Shown: positions 49,069 through 59,384, counted from the stretch's first letter. The stretch: DNA of 64,000 nucleotides from Lucinisca nassula (GCA_963580285.1 OY757019.1:63818587-63882586), one strand, 5' to 3'. Numbers and translations: made by a program. The notes: generated by a model from the letters alone, not told the origin.

Positions 49069-49665
49069 GTTTGTTTGAATTGTGGTTTATCGTCCCCGTC
49101 AACAAAATTTACATGTAGGTCATTTTTGATACGTTGCTTCCAATTTTGTGGGACTTTTACCCTGCATTGGGATGAAATGAACCTCAAGCTCAGCCGCCCA
49201 ATGAAACCAGAAGGCTTATATGCATTTAATGGCCTGACACCAGTTTGCCTGGGCAGACTTAGTCCGTCCACGCGGTTAATGCACTAGTCACTTGTAACCA
49301 CTGCCCCCCCCCCATACATACGGCGGGGATAGGCGGGGGATAGCGGGGCTAATGTGCGGTGTAGTTACCCTCTGTGTTCCCCCGCAGTGCCTGGTTAATG
49401 TGGGGTTTTTGATATTGTGCAAATATACCCCCGGTGGAATGAACTATTATAAACAGCAGGGCTGTGACCTTCTAGAGGTCCCCCGCAGTGCAGGACTTCT
49501 AGAAGGGCTGTGAAAAGTGAAAAGTCGTTGTCCCCGCTATCTCCGGGGGGGGGGGGGCAGTGGTTTCAAACCAGTACTCATGCCTGTGTTTCAGCTCTGC
49601 GTGGAAGAACCATACAGGTCAATCTATTTCCCCAAGCCCCGATGGGCGGGGGCGGACATCAGTGA
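49069..49665 (-). mobile_element. Main-family SINE, interrupted by a MITE
   Basis: The minus-strand SINE runs from TTATCGTCCCCGTCAAC (about 49087) to ACGCGGTT (49278) and resumes at CCAGTACTCATG (49572) to CCCCGATGGGCGGGGGC (49661). A plus-strand internally deleted SINE scrap follows (49662-49738), making an inverted pair. Confidence 0.8.
49277..49566. mobile_element. MITE with CCACTGCCCCCC terminal repeats
   Basis: It begins TTAATGCACTAGTCACTTGT followed by AACCACTGCCCCCCCCCC and ends GGGGGGGGGGCAGTGGTT, so the inner 15 or so bases are inverted. The outer TTAATGCACTAGT part is missing on the right side. It contains CCCCGCAGTGC repeats. It splits the SINE at 49069-49665. Confidence 0.65.
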
Positions 49666-49782
49666 GTACTGGTAAAGCGCTTAGAAGATCTAAGCCTGCC
49701 CTTGCGGAACCGTTAAACCTCGAATCAAAACAAAATGCACATCCGCTTTATTTTTGCTTAAAATATATTTAAGGCACATATT

Positions 49783-50041
49783 GATTGTGCACTGTTGTTC
49801 CAACACCTCAAGGCACATGGATTGCACACACTCTTCGAACCGGCTCATCAAGGAGACTCGTTAGGACGGCTCATCGAGGCACATATATTGCACACTTGTT
49901 CGAACCGACTGGACGCGGCACATGCACACCCGTTCGAACCGCCTCATAAAGGCACAAACGAGTTGCGCACACTCGTTCGAACCGGCTTATAAAGGCACAT
50001 ACATTGTGCACACTCGTTCGAACCGCCTTATCAAGGCACAT
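49783..50041 (+). repeat. Degenerate 41-46-bp repeat with CGTTCGAACCGCCT, part 1
   Basis: TTCGAACC recurs near 49833, 49899, 49933, 49976 and 50017, each followed by GCCT.AT.AAGGCACAT and preceded by TTGTGCACACTCG. The core ACTCGTTCGAACCGCCT is one substitution from the hairpin arm of the MITE family. It is interrupted by the SINE at 50042-50348 and continues at 50349-50575. Confidence 0.7.
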
Positions 50042-50348
50042 CAGCCCCCGCCCATAGGGGCTTGAAGAAATATATGGGCTGCATGATGCTTCCACGCAGA
50101 GCTGAATCCAGCCCACACACTAGTACTGGTAAACCGCTTAGAGGATCTAAGCCTGTCCAGGAACCGCGGTGCGAGGCGGACCGTCCATGCTAATAAACCC
50201 TATTGGTTTCATTGGGCGACAGGGCTTGAGATGTCACTTCATCTCAATGTTGGGTAAAAGTCCCACAAAATTGGAAGCAACGTCTCCAAAATGACCTTTA
50301 CAGTGTTGACGGGGACGTTAAACCTCAAATCAAACAAAATCAAACAAA
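50042..50348 (+). mobile_element. Main-family SINE, complete
   Basis: Head GCCCCCGCCCATAGGGGCTT, then GCTTCCACGCAGAGCTGAAT, AGTACTGGTAAACCGCTTAG, TTGGTTTCATTGGGCGACAG, ATCTCAATGTTGGGTAAAAG, GGAAGCAACGTCTCCAAAAT, and tail GACGTTAAACCTCAAATCAAAC. It is a good reference copy for the family. Confidence 0.85.
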
Positions 50349-50575
50349 GACTGTGCACACTCGTTCGAACCGCCCCATAAAGGCACATGGATTGTGCACA
50401 CTTGTTTGAACCGCCTGATCAAGGCACATAGATTGCACATACTCGTTCGAATCGGCTCATCAAGGCACATTGCTTGCACACTCGTTCGAACCGCCTGATC
50501 AAGGCACATAGATTGCACACAATTCTTTGAACCGACTACGTAAGGCACATAGATTGGGCTTACTCGTTATAACCG
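50349..50575 (+). repeat. Degenerate 41-46-bp repeat with CGTTCGAACCGCCT, part 2
   Basis: Five further units (TTCGAACC or close variants near 50364, 50405, 50449, 50484 and 50523), continuing the array interrupted by the SINE. Confidence 0.7.
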
Positions 50576-52207
50576 CCAGGCCGTTGGTACTCATTTGAAA
50601 CAGGTTTTGGGCACTGGTTTAAACCGCTTGAATGAGGCCGCTCAAAAGAGGACCCACGCTCTGTTTGAAGCAGTTGTAAGAGAATTATGATGACATTCAT
50701 TTCCGTCTCCACTACCTTTGGCACATCAGTAAGTTTAAGGGTTGTACCAAATTATAAGTCTTTGACCTCACAAATTTAGGGAAGTGCACCTTTTTTTTTT
50801 TTTTTTGCATTTTCCCACGTAAAAGAATATAACATAGCCATAAAATAGGTCAAGTTCACCCCCAATGTCATCAGTCTTACCAAATTTGTGGGCCCAACAA
50901 CCAAATGCTGCATACACCAAGCTTCTAATCCGCAAGGCCTTTTGGTTCTGAGAAGGTTTTTGAAGTTTTACCATATATGGGTATGGCTACCATCTGGATC
51001 ATGTGACTAGCACAACTGAAGCAAATTTAAAGTCTCCTGTGCCCATGAAGCCTCCACATGAAATTAGTTTTAAGTGCCCAGAATGTTGTGGAGCACAGGC
51101 AGTAAGAAAAATCAACTTTTGAGACATTGAACAAATTGACCTATCTTGATCACTGACACTAATGAATTTTCATGGAATAAATAAGCTTAACAGTCACAAC
51201 AAATAACATTTCGAAGGACATAAATAGTTGGCAAAACATACACTATATCAGCATTTTTCCTATGAGCGTAAGGAACCAAAGTACCTTGTCTTAAAATATG
51301 CCAAAGTTTACCTTGTCTTGAAATATGTCGATGTTTACTTTGCCTTGATATATGCCAATGTCAACACAGTGCTATGTAGGGCCCTGGTCCCCGTTGTTGC
51401 TGCTAAGCCAAAAGGCTATCTGGCTTATGGTCATAGTGACCATCGTGGTTATGTGACCAGGACGGTTGGAACAAATTTTCACCCTTCTGGGCCCACGTTT
51501 GGTTTTGGTTGGCCCTTTTTTTAAACAAAGGCATTACGGAATGATCTTGAACAAAGGTCAAGATAAGACCTTCGTTCAAAGTCACAAATGTATTTTGATG
51601 TAATTATTATACTTTATATTCATAACAAATCACATGTCTCCGACTTAAATAGTTGCTAAGAAATGAAGCATTTTGAGCATTTTCCCATAAAAAACATTAG
51701 GTGGGCGTGGGCCAGCTTTTTCCATGTACGAGTGAAAATAAATAAATAATGAACACTCTGGCGACCGTTACTACTTCATTATGAAGGAGGTGCAATGTTA
51801 TGAGATCGAGGACATCTAATAACCACCCTGTCATAAATCAATGCAAATCCGGTCTCTCACCACTGTGGGTTCAAGCCTGGTTTGGGTCATCTGTGAGACG
51901 CCAAGTTCTTCAACGGAAGGTAAGATGTTTTTCTCCGGTTACTCCGGGTTTTACCCGCCTCTGATTAACGTCTCGAAAGCGAAGTAAGCTGTTGAAAGGG
52001 TCGTCAAACAAAAAAAAAATCACCGCGCAAACGAAGAAAATTACTTAACCTATTTACTATCAAATGGTGCCGACACATTATAGGTGCTGTTTCCAACAAC
52101 CAAAGAGTCTTGTTTATAGTGCATGTACGTTCTATCAGTTTTAGGACCAGTTATAACATTCTTTGATGGAGACAAATGGTTACTTGTCTACCCATCTAAT
52201 AGTGTGT
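50576..52207. other. No gene; one SINE fragment and a short repeat
   Basis: At 51280-51362 a unit of about 33 bp (TTACCTTGTCTTGAAATATG..) repeats three times. At 51840-51985 is a copy of the third SINE family (CCAAGTTCTTCAACGGAAGG). The rest, including an open frame at 51228-51524, is unrecognised. Confidence 0.5.
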
Positions 52208-52489
52208 CCGACCTCGGTAGCTCAGTCGGATGCGCGTCTGACACGTGATCAGGAGGCGCGGGTTCGATACCTACCCGGGTCAGCAACATTCTTTCCTGGA
52301 GATAGATTATGAAATATTTTCTACGGTCATTCTCTCCATTCCACTGATTCAAGAAGGTCAGTTGTCAGTTTCTGGCGAAAGAATGTGCGCTGTACTGGCT
52401 AACCGCTTACGTAAAAGTCGGCCCAGAAAAAGTGACCTAAATAGTATTGCATGGGCCGTTAAACTCCAATACAAACAACCAAAACCCAT
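52208..52489 (+). mobile_element. tRNA-derived SINE (second family)
   Basis: It has a tRNA-like head with A box TAGCTCAGTCGG and B box GGTTCGATACC (52217-52271). The body contains TTCTTTC..TGATTCAAGAAGG and AACCGCTTACGT, and the tail is GGGCCGTTAAACTCCAATACAAAC. Further copies are at 55898-56283 and 59811-60305, with a fragment at 16135-16250. The acceptor stem pairs poorly, so this is not a tRNA gene. Confidence 0.85.
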
Positions 52490-52492
52490 CTT

Positions 52493-53149
52493 CACACTGG
52501 TAAAGGCAAGCGCGCAGGGTAAGGAACAAACACACCGGATAAGGAAATTTTTCCGCTCAGGATAAAAAAGAAAATGGCGGAATGGGTATCACTTGTGCAG
52601 GTTTGTTGTTGTTCTAGATCTCGTGTTATGGTTACTTATCAATACAGCTGCTCACATTAGCTTCACGGAAGACACATATTATTTACAAATTTATCTTCGA
52701 TGGTCCGAATTCGACAGTTACAGCCAGTCAAACGGAGAACCGGACACAGTGGAGCTACTCCACCGCGAAATCTCATTATTTTACATGAAACGCTCTTCTG
52801 GGAAGACGGCATGCACTTTTTTGTTGGTTGTAGACATGCATATGATAAATCGGACTGTTGCAAATACGATTTAAGGAAAATTTGAAATTAGAAGGCCCAC
52901 AGTGAGACATCCTAGTTCAATTTTCATTACAACGCCCACGGGCAAGGAAATGGGTACAACGCATATGATAAGACACAAAATTTTCCGGCGAAAATGGTTC
53001 TTGTATGGTCGTAGCACAAGGAAATTTCCATCACAGATTAGGTTTTCCGATATTAATAATTAGTCCTACATAGTTTAAAGCACCAATTGTGACCTTTAGG
53101 AAACGTTCAAAGTTATGTGCATTGTCTTGGCATGTACATTGCTCTGGTT
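52493..53149 (+). repeat. Inverted repeat, left copy (657 bp)
   Basis: Reverse complement of 56604-57261 with few differences. The longest frame (52593-52874, 93 residues) is almost the same in both copies but resembles nothing I know. Its conservation only reflects the duplication. Confidence 0.88.
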
Positions 53150-53447
53150 CTAGCAATATAATCATCCCCTATGAGGGGATAGATGAATTTGGTTCATCGC
53201 GATCATGAATTAGAGAAATGATATTTATGTCCATGCAGTATTTGTGGTAGAAAATTGTATGTTTGTTCTTTTGGCTGAAAAAAAGATAAATAACTTCGCC
53301 AAATCCGTGAGACATACCTATTGCATGGTTTCGCCAAGTTCTGTTTCTACCACAAATACTGCATGGACATAAATATCATTTCTCTAATTCATGATCGCGA
53401 TGAACCAAACCCATCTATCCCCTCATAGGGGATGATTATATTGCTAG
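53150..53447. mobile_element. Foldback hairpin element, 298 bp
   Basis: The left arm starts CTAGCAATATAATCATCCCC and the right arm ends with its exact mirror. The arms stay nearly perfect inverted repeats for about 115 bp (through TATTTGTGGTAGAAA / TTTCTACCACAAATA). The loop (about 53254-53330) contains GTATGTTTGTTCTTTTGG. A second, left-truncated copy is at 56363-56603. Confidence 0.85.
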
Positions 53448-53483
53448 GGGATGATTATGTCGCAGATAGTCCAACGTCGTATT

Positions 53484-53827
53484 ACATACGCAAGTGCGGC
53501 TCCCGCCCGTCTGGGCTTGAAGAAATAGATCGGGCTGCATTATGCTTCCACGCAGAGCTAAAACCAACCAAACCGACTGCACATGAGTACTGGTAAACCG
53601 CTTAGGAGGTCTAAGCCTGCCCAGGCAAAGTATGGTGCGTGTCGGACCCGCTATGCGTATAAACCCTAAATTGGTTTCATTGGGCGGCAGGGCTTTGAGA
53701 TTCCATTTCATCTCAATGTCGGGTAAATTAAGTCCCACAAAACTGGAAGCAACGTTCCCAAAATGACCTAAATGGTGTTGACGGAGACGTTAAACCTCAA
53801 GTCAAACAAACAAACATACGCAAGTGC
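53484..53827 (+). mobile_element. Main-family SINE with 14-bp target duplication
   Basis: The SINE body, 53498-53813, is flanked by ACATACGCAAGTGC at 53484-53497 and 53814-53827. The duplication supports insertion by retroposition and fixes both ends. Confidence 0.88.
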
Positions 53828-54060
53828 ATTAGAATAAGGGCTTGCTTTCTTCAAGAGGAAGCAAGTTCTTTACACCTTATTAGCAAGTTCTTTACTTTAA
53901 GGGGAATTGGAACATCTAGCAGAAGCTTCCGCCTTTTTTCAAAGGAAGACACCTTTCGAGACTTCCTTTTCGCTGTTCCACTGAAATGGTGGTCCACTCT
54001 TAAAGGAAAGAATTTGCTAATTTGACCCCTATTGACATGGGAGACAAAAATATTTTTCTA
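53650..54060 (+). repeat. Local direct duplication, copy 1
   Basis: The SINE 3' end and its unique flank (CATACGCAAGTGCATTAGAA, GCAAGTTCTTTACTTTAAGG, AGCTTC(C/T)GCC, AGGAAAGAATTTGCT) recur at 54405-55100 in the same order. Confidence 0.75.
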
Positions 54061-54104
54061 ATCAGGCAATGTGGTGCGTGTCGGACCCTCTATGCGTATA
54101 AACC

Positions 54105-54402
54105 TTAATCGGCCCCCACCCATCGGGGCTTGGAGACATAGATGGCTGCATGATGCCTCCACGCAGAGCTGAAACCATACGCGCACGAGTACTGGTATAC
54201 CACTTAGAGGATCTAAGCCTGCCCAGGCAAAGCGGTGCTAGTCCGACCGTCCATGCTTATAACCCCTTTCATTGGGCCACAGGGCTTGAGATGTCATGTC
54301 ATCTCAATGTCGGCTAAAAGTCTCACAAAATTGGGAGCAACGTCTCCAAAATGCCATATTCAGTGTTGCCGGAGACGTTAAACCTCAAATCAAAAACAAA
54401 AT
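54105..54402 (+). mobile_element. Main-family SINE
   Basis: CCCCCACCCATCGGGGCTTGG through GACGTTAAACCTCAAATCAAAAAC. It lies between the two copies of the local duplication. Confidence 0.8.
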
Positions 54403-54404
54403 TA

Positions 54405-55100
54405 TAAACCCTGAATTTGTTTAAACCCTAAATTGTTTTCATTGGACGGCAGAGCTATCTCAATGTCGAGGAAATTAAGTTCCACAAAACTGGAAGCAAC
54501 GTCTCCAAAATGACTTAAATAGTGTTGACGGAGACGAAACCTCAAGTCAAACAAACATACGCAAGTGCATTAGAACATTACGAAAACACGCCTATACAAA
54601 TACAGTATAACCCTTATCGCCGAAAAAATGAAATTTTTTAGATATTGTGATATTTTCCTTATTTCTGCTCAAAATATAGATTGTAGGTAATCGTTAGAAC
54701 CGCCTCGTCGAGGCGGTTCTAACGAGTACCCACAACTTGATTTTGGAGCAGAAAAAAGAAAAATAAGGTTTACCCCTGTAAAAGCCAGTTTTACTATATA
54801 AAAGTGGGGTTCAAGGAGGTCAAAATTATATAGGCATGTTTTCCTGATGATAAGGGTATGAAGCAAGTTCTTTACTTTAAATTGCCCATACCTTATTATT
54901 AAGTTCTTTACTTTAAGGGGAATGGGAACAGCTAGCAGAAGCTTCTGCCATTTTTCAAAGGAAGGCAACTTTCAAGACTCCTTTTCGCTTTTCTGTCCAC
55001 TGAAAAGGGGGTCAACTCTTACAGGAAAGAATTTGCTCCTCGGGAGCAAATTCTTTCCTTTAAGAGTTGACCCCTATTGACATGGGAGACAAAAATACTT
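54405..55100 (+). repeat. Local direct duplication, copy 2 (carries a MITE)
   Basis: Same sequence as 53650-54060 but with the MITE 54576-54849 between ATTAGAA and TAAGGG. It also contains a perfect hairpin GGAAAGAATTTGCTCC / GGAGCAAATTCTTTCC at 55023-55058 that is not complete in copy 1. Confidence 0.75.
54576..54849 (+). mobile_element. Palindromic MITE, complete copy (274 bp)
   Basis: Terminal inverted repeats CATTACGAAAACACGCCTAT and ATAGGCATGTTTTCCTGATG (20 bp, three mismatches). The central hairpin is TCGTTAGAACCGCCTCGTCG and its mirror, 54690-54726. Conserved phrases are AAAAAATGAAATTTTTTAG and CCAGTTTTACTATATAAAAG. The uninterrupted site is seen at 53828-53838. Confidence 0.85.
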
Positions 55101-55105
55101 TTGCA

Positions 55106-55897
55106 GGATTTGCCTCCTCTGAACCTTAAATTACCCATATCTTCTCTGCAAATTACCCAGCCACAAGGCTTACTGTCAGATCCTTTAGCCATATCGTATT
55201 ATATATATGTATTGTAAATGAATCAAATTTGAAATAAATATTGTTTAAACCAAATTACCCAGCCTTTTCTTTATTGGTCAGTGATAATCACGCGGACATT
55301 CGCAGGTAAGCTTCTGAATCGTAGGTTTAGTTACATTGGGTCGATTTACCCAAAGTTACTGATTAACAATCGACGCAAAGTCACCCAACCCGGAGCTAGG
55401 CGAAGAGAGCCACGTTGCATCAAGCCACTCGATCCAACTCATTCAAACCTTGGCCGCTGTTTTCATTTTTGGTAATTAGAAGCTGAAGCAAATAAGTGTT
55501 GTAATTCTTGTTCATTGTACGTCCCACATGATTTCAGAGGAACGTTTGCCGAAGAAAACTAGAAATGGACATGGTGGTCAGAATAAGCGATACAGGGACA
55601 ACGACCCTCAAAGCATCCCTTGAGGACTTCAACATTCCAAACGAATCGATGGAACAGCAAAGTGGCGGGGTCTCATCAGAAGGGGTGCAAATGAATATGA
55701 GGCAAAAAGAATCAGCGAAGCTGCACAGCGCAAAGTCAGAGCGAAGGCATCACAAACAGCAATATAGCTTTCTCCTCTGACCTCTCTTGCTCTGTCTGCA
55801 GCTTCGGCTATCTTAGTTACATTTCTCGCATGTGATTAAGATTGGTCATTGTCATTAATGACTGACGAGTTATTACGTCCAACAAGCTGTTCCTTGT
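55106..55897. other. No confident gene; a possible coding scrap
   Basis: A 71-codon frame at 55565-55780 is hydrophilic with Gln/Ser/Lys-rich composition. An alternative frame over 55555-55620 reads KKTRNGHGGQNKRYRDNDPQ. I recognise no family and cannot tell whether it is an old exon. Confidence 0.35.
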
Positions 55898-56283
55898 TTT
55901 GCCTCGGTAGCTCAGTCGGATGCGCGTCTGACTGGTGATCAGGAGGACGCGGGTTCGATACCTGCCGGGGTCGGCAACCATTCTTTCGTGGGGATTGATC
56001 ATGAAATCTTTTCTACGGTCATTCTCTCCCTTCCACTGAGCTTATGACCCACAAAGAGGGTTGACGCGTCGTTAAACACGAAATCATCATCATCATCCCT
56101 TCCACTGATTCAAAAAGGGCAGTTGTCAGCTTCTATAGCGAAAGAATGTCCACTGTATTGGTAAACCGCTTAAGTATAAGCTTGCCCAGGCAAAGTATGG
56201 ATAAACTGACCGGCTCAAAAATGACCTAAATAGTGTTGACTGGGTCGTTAAATCCCAATACAAACCAACAAACAAACAAATCA
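55898..56283 (+). mobile_element. tRNA-derived SINE (second family) with insertion
   Basis: Head GCCTCGGTAGCTCAGTCGGA and GGTTCGATACCTGCC, then the body. Between CTTCCACTGA and TTCAAAAAGG an extra piece of about 60 bp (GCTTATGACCCACAAAGAGG..CGTTAAACACGAAATCATC) looks like the tail of another SINE, flanked by CCCTTCCACTGA duplicated on both sides (56029-56040, 56097-56108), a likely target duplication of 12 bp. Confidence 0.75.
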
Positions 56284-56362
56284 AATACTTACATGTTATA
56301 GTTCTCAAAAGACGGAGTTAGATGGAATAACTCGAAACGTAAGACAACATATCAGTCATATT

Positions 56363-56603
56363 CATATCGCGATTATGAATTAGAGAAATGATATTTATGT
56401 CAATGCAGTATTTGTGGTAGAAAATTGTATGTTTGTTCTTTTGGCTGAAAATAAGATAGATAACTTCGCCAAATTCGTGAGACATACCTATTGCATGGTT
56501 TCGCCAAGTTCTGTTTCTACCACAAATACTGCATGGACATAAATATCATTTCTCTAATTCATGATCGCGATGAACCAAATCCATCTGTCCCCTCATAGGG
56601 GAT
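56363..56603. mobile_element. Foldback hairpin element, truncated copy
   Basis: It matches 53195-53434 in the same orientation, including the loop. The first 45 bp of the left arm are absent. It abuts the inner edge of the inverted repeat 56604-57261. Confidence 0.8.
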
Positions 56604-57261
56604 GAACCAGAGCAATGCACATGCCAAGACAATGCACATAACTTTGAACGTTTCCTAAAGGTCACAGTTGGTGCTTTAAACTATGTAGGACTAATTATTA
56701 ATATCGGAAAACCTAATCTGAGCTGGAAATTTCCTTGTGCTACGACCATACAAGAACCATTTTCGCCGGAAAATTTTGTGTCTTATCAAATGCGTTGTAC
56801 CCATTTCCTTGCCCGTGGGCGTTGTATTGAAAATTGAACTAGGATTTCTCACTGTGGGCCTTCTAATTTCAAATTTTCCTTAAATCGTATTTGCAACAGT
56901 CCGATTTATCATGTGCATGTCTACATACAACAAAAAAGTGCATGCCATCTTCCCAGAAGAGCGTTTCATGTAAAATAATGAGATTTCGCGGTGGAGTAGC
57001 TCCACTGTGTCCGGTTCTCCGTTTGACTGGCTGTAACTGTCGAATTCGGACCATCGAAGATAAATTTGTAAATAATATGTGTCTTCCGTGAAGCTAATGT
57101 GAGCAGCCGTATTGATAAGTAACCATAACACGAGATCTAGAACAACAACAAACCTGCACATGTGATACCCTTTCCGCCATTTTCTTTTTTATCCTGAGCG
57201 GAAAAATTTCCTTATCCGGTGTGTTTGTTCCTTACCCTGCGCGCTTGCCTTTACCAGTGTG
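56604..57261 (-). repeat. Inverted repeat, right copy (658 bp)
   Basis: Mirror of 52493-53149. The second-family SINE beside the left copy is not present beside this one. Confidence 0.88.
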
Positions 57262-57631
57262 ATCTTAAAGGTTAAGACTGTTCCGTCGGTTCGCGGAGAA
57301 AGTTAGATCACAAATGCAAAATTGCATAATTCGCTCTTTTTTCGGGTAGGCAATACTAGGCATACCATACAGCATCCTCAGGAAAAGAATTCATATTATC
57401 GATTGCGAAAAGATCTAGCAAAACAGTCGTACAAGTGTCAATCTATTGGGCTCGCGTAATCACAGATTGTTTATAACTGCGTCATACTGTTCAAGCATAA
57501 TAACCAATCAGAAGTAGTTTTGTGCAAGAGCGTCACCGATGATTGTCTATAGTCCGTTTCGTTTCACGCAAGTTTTTCATTGACCTTCTCCACAGCATCA
57601 GCCCTTATGTTGACGAACCTCCAGCTTGTTG

Positions 57632-57915
57632 ATTGATTGATTTGAGGTTTAACGTCCCCGTCAACACTATTTATGTCATTTTGGGGACGTTGCTTCTAAA
57701 TATGTGAGACTTTTGCCCGACACTAAGATGAAATGACAACTCAAGTCGCCCAATGATACCAAAGGCTTACATGCATTGGGCGGTCTGGCCTGGACAGGCT
57801 CAGTCCTTCCAAGCGGTTTACCAGTACTCATGTGTGGTCAGTTTTACCTCTGCGTGACAGCATCACACAGCCCATTTTTTTTTCTCCAAGCCCCGATGGG
57901 CGGGGCGGACTGTCG
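57632..57915 (-). mobile_element. Main-family SINE, first of two at one site
   Basis: Flanked by CTTGTTG at 57625-57631 and 57916-57922. The undisturbed target is CGCTTGTTGTCACC at 48071-48084 in the split transposase. Confidence 0.85.
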
Positions 57916-57922
57916 CTTGTTG

Positions 57923-58223
57923 TCTTGTTTGATTTGAGGTTTAACGTCCCCGTCAACACTGTAAAGGTCATTTTGGAGATGTTGCTTCCAATTTTGTGGG
58001 ACTTTTACCCGACATTGAGATGAAATGACATCTCAAGCCCTGTCGCCCAATGAAACCAATAGGGTTTATTAGCATAGATGGTCCACCTCGCACCGCGGTT
58101 CCTGGACAGGCTTAGATCCTCTAAGTGGTTTACCAGTACTAGTGTGCGGGCCGGATTCAGCTCTGCGTGGAAGCATAATGCAGCCCATATATTTCTTCAA
58201 GCCCCTATGGGCGGGACCGGTCG
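57923..58223 (-). mobile_element. Main-family SINE, second at the same site
   Basis: Flanked by CTTGTTG at 57916-57922 and 58224-58230, with CGCTTGTTGTC on both sides. It inserted into, or at, the duplication left by the neighbouring SINE. Confidence 0.85.
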
Positions 58224-58336
58224 CTTGTTGTCACCACGTATTATGGACAAAGGGGGGAATTAGCCGTTGAATTTCTCCGCGGGCAGAAAACTCAGTTTGC
58301 TTATTGGAGTATACGGTATTTCATACGCAAATGTTG

Positions 58337-58626
58337 TTTGATTTGAGGTTAATCGTCCCCGTCAACACTATGTAGGTCATTCTGAAACGTTGCTTTCAAT
58401 TTTGTGTGACTTTTACCTCGACATTGAGATGGAATGACATCTCAAGACCTGCCACCCAATGAAACTAAGAGGGTGTACATGCATGGACGGTCCAACACGC
58501 ATCACTTTGTCTTGACAGGCTTAGATCCTTTAAGCTGTTCCAGTACTCGTTTGCAGTCGGTTTTAGCTCTGCGTGGAAGCATCATGCAGCCCATCTATTT
58601 TATTAAGCCCGGTGGCACCCCAACCC
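58337..58626 (-). mobile_element. Main-family SINE with 11-bp target duplication
   Basis: Flanked by CGCAAATGTTG (58326-58336) and CGCAAATATTG (58627-58637). The intact transposase has CGCAAATATTG once, at 48193-48203. Confidence 0.88.
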
Positions 58627-58767
58627 CGCAAATATTGTGGATGAGGCCAGCAATACAGATACGCTTTTTGATTTTTTTTAAGAGGTCGTGCATTCATATG
58701 ACAATAATGGAAATATGTGTTTAAATCCAGAGGACCTGGTTAGAAAAGACAACTGTGCCATACACCT

Positions 58768-58849
58768 TTTTTGTTTGGAGGTTTAACGTCCCCTTCAACA
58801 CTGTGTAGGCCATTTTTGAGACGTTGTTTCCAATATTGTGGGACTGTTC
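58768..58849 (-). mobile_element. Main-family SINE, tail fragment
   Basis: GGAGGTTTAACGTCCCCTTC through CCAATATTGTGGGACT lies between transposase sequences ACACC and CGAGTCGGACAGATT. It is only the 3' quarter of the SINE, with no clear duplication. Confidence 0.75.
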
Positions 58850-59090
58850 CGAGTCGGACAGATTATGGTTGTAATGTTGGAGGAAGCAGGAACTGAATAC
58901 GTGTTCACGCCTGTTTTCGCGCCCACATTAAACCCTGTGGAATTGTGTTTTCAGTACATCAAAAAACTTCTTCACACAAGCGATCTTCGAGCTGCGGTTA
59001 AAGACAACCTTCAGTATGCTATTATGACTGCGGTAAACAGAGGTCCATCTTCAGATTGTGCTGGATAGCAGATATAAACAATGACACTAT

Positions 59091-59368
59091 CGGGGCCTGG
59101 AGAAATAGATTGGGCTGCACAGTGCTTCCGCGCAGAGCTGTAACCGACCGAACTTGAGTACTGGTAAACAGCTAAGGTTTTAGCCTGCCCAGGAAAAGTG
59201 ATGCGAGTCGGACCGCTCCTTAAACCCTAGCGGTTTCTATGGCCGGTAGGGCGTGATTTGTCATTTCATCTCAATGTCGGGTTAAAGTCCCACAAAATCG
59301 GAATCAACGTCTCCAAAATGACCTTTACAGTGTTGACGGGGACGTTAAACCTCAAATCAAACAAACAA
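59091..59368 (+). mobile_element. Main-family SINE after the decayed transposase
   Basis: Flanked by ACACTAT at 59084-59090 and 59369-59375. Head GGGGCCTGGAGAAATAGA, tail GACGTTAAACCTCAAATCAAAC. Confidence 0.8.
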
Positions 59369-59384
59369 ACACTATGCCCAAGTG

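Larger units (their letters stand above)
57395..59083 (+). pseudogene. Decayed Tc1/mariner-type transposase copy carrying SINEs
   Basis: Homologous to the split transposon. 57395-57565 matches its 5' noncoding part. 57573-57624 matches the segment around the split junction and beyond (CACGCAAGTTTTTCATTGAC, CATCAGCCCTT) after a large deletion of the N-terminal half. The first catalytic Asp region is also deleted. 58231-58336, 58627-58767 and 58850-59068 match the catalytic half, including AACTGTGCCATACACC and the LNPVEL box. Stops and frameshifts are frequent. SINE copies interrupt it at 57632-57915, 57923-58223, 58337-58626 and 58768-58849, and another follows at 59091-59368. The first four are minus-strand and the last is plus-strand. 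Confidence 0.88.

Noticed and set aside
52593..52874. Conserved 93-residue protein present twice (also 56880-57161, minus)
   Set aside because: The two copies are the arms of an inverted DNA duplication, so similarity does not show coding constraint. No motif is recognised.
55898..55975. tRNA gene (also at 52208 and 63169)
   Set aside because: A and B boxes are present, but stems pair poorly and each is followed by a SINE body and tail repeated elsewhere.
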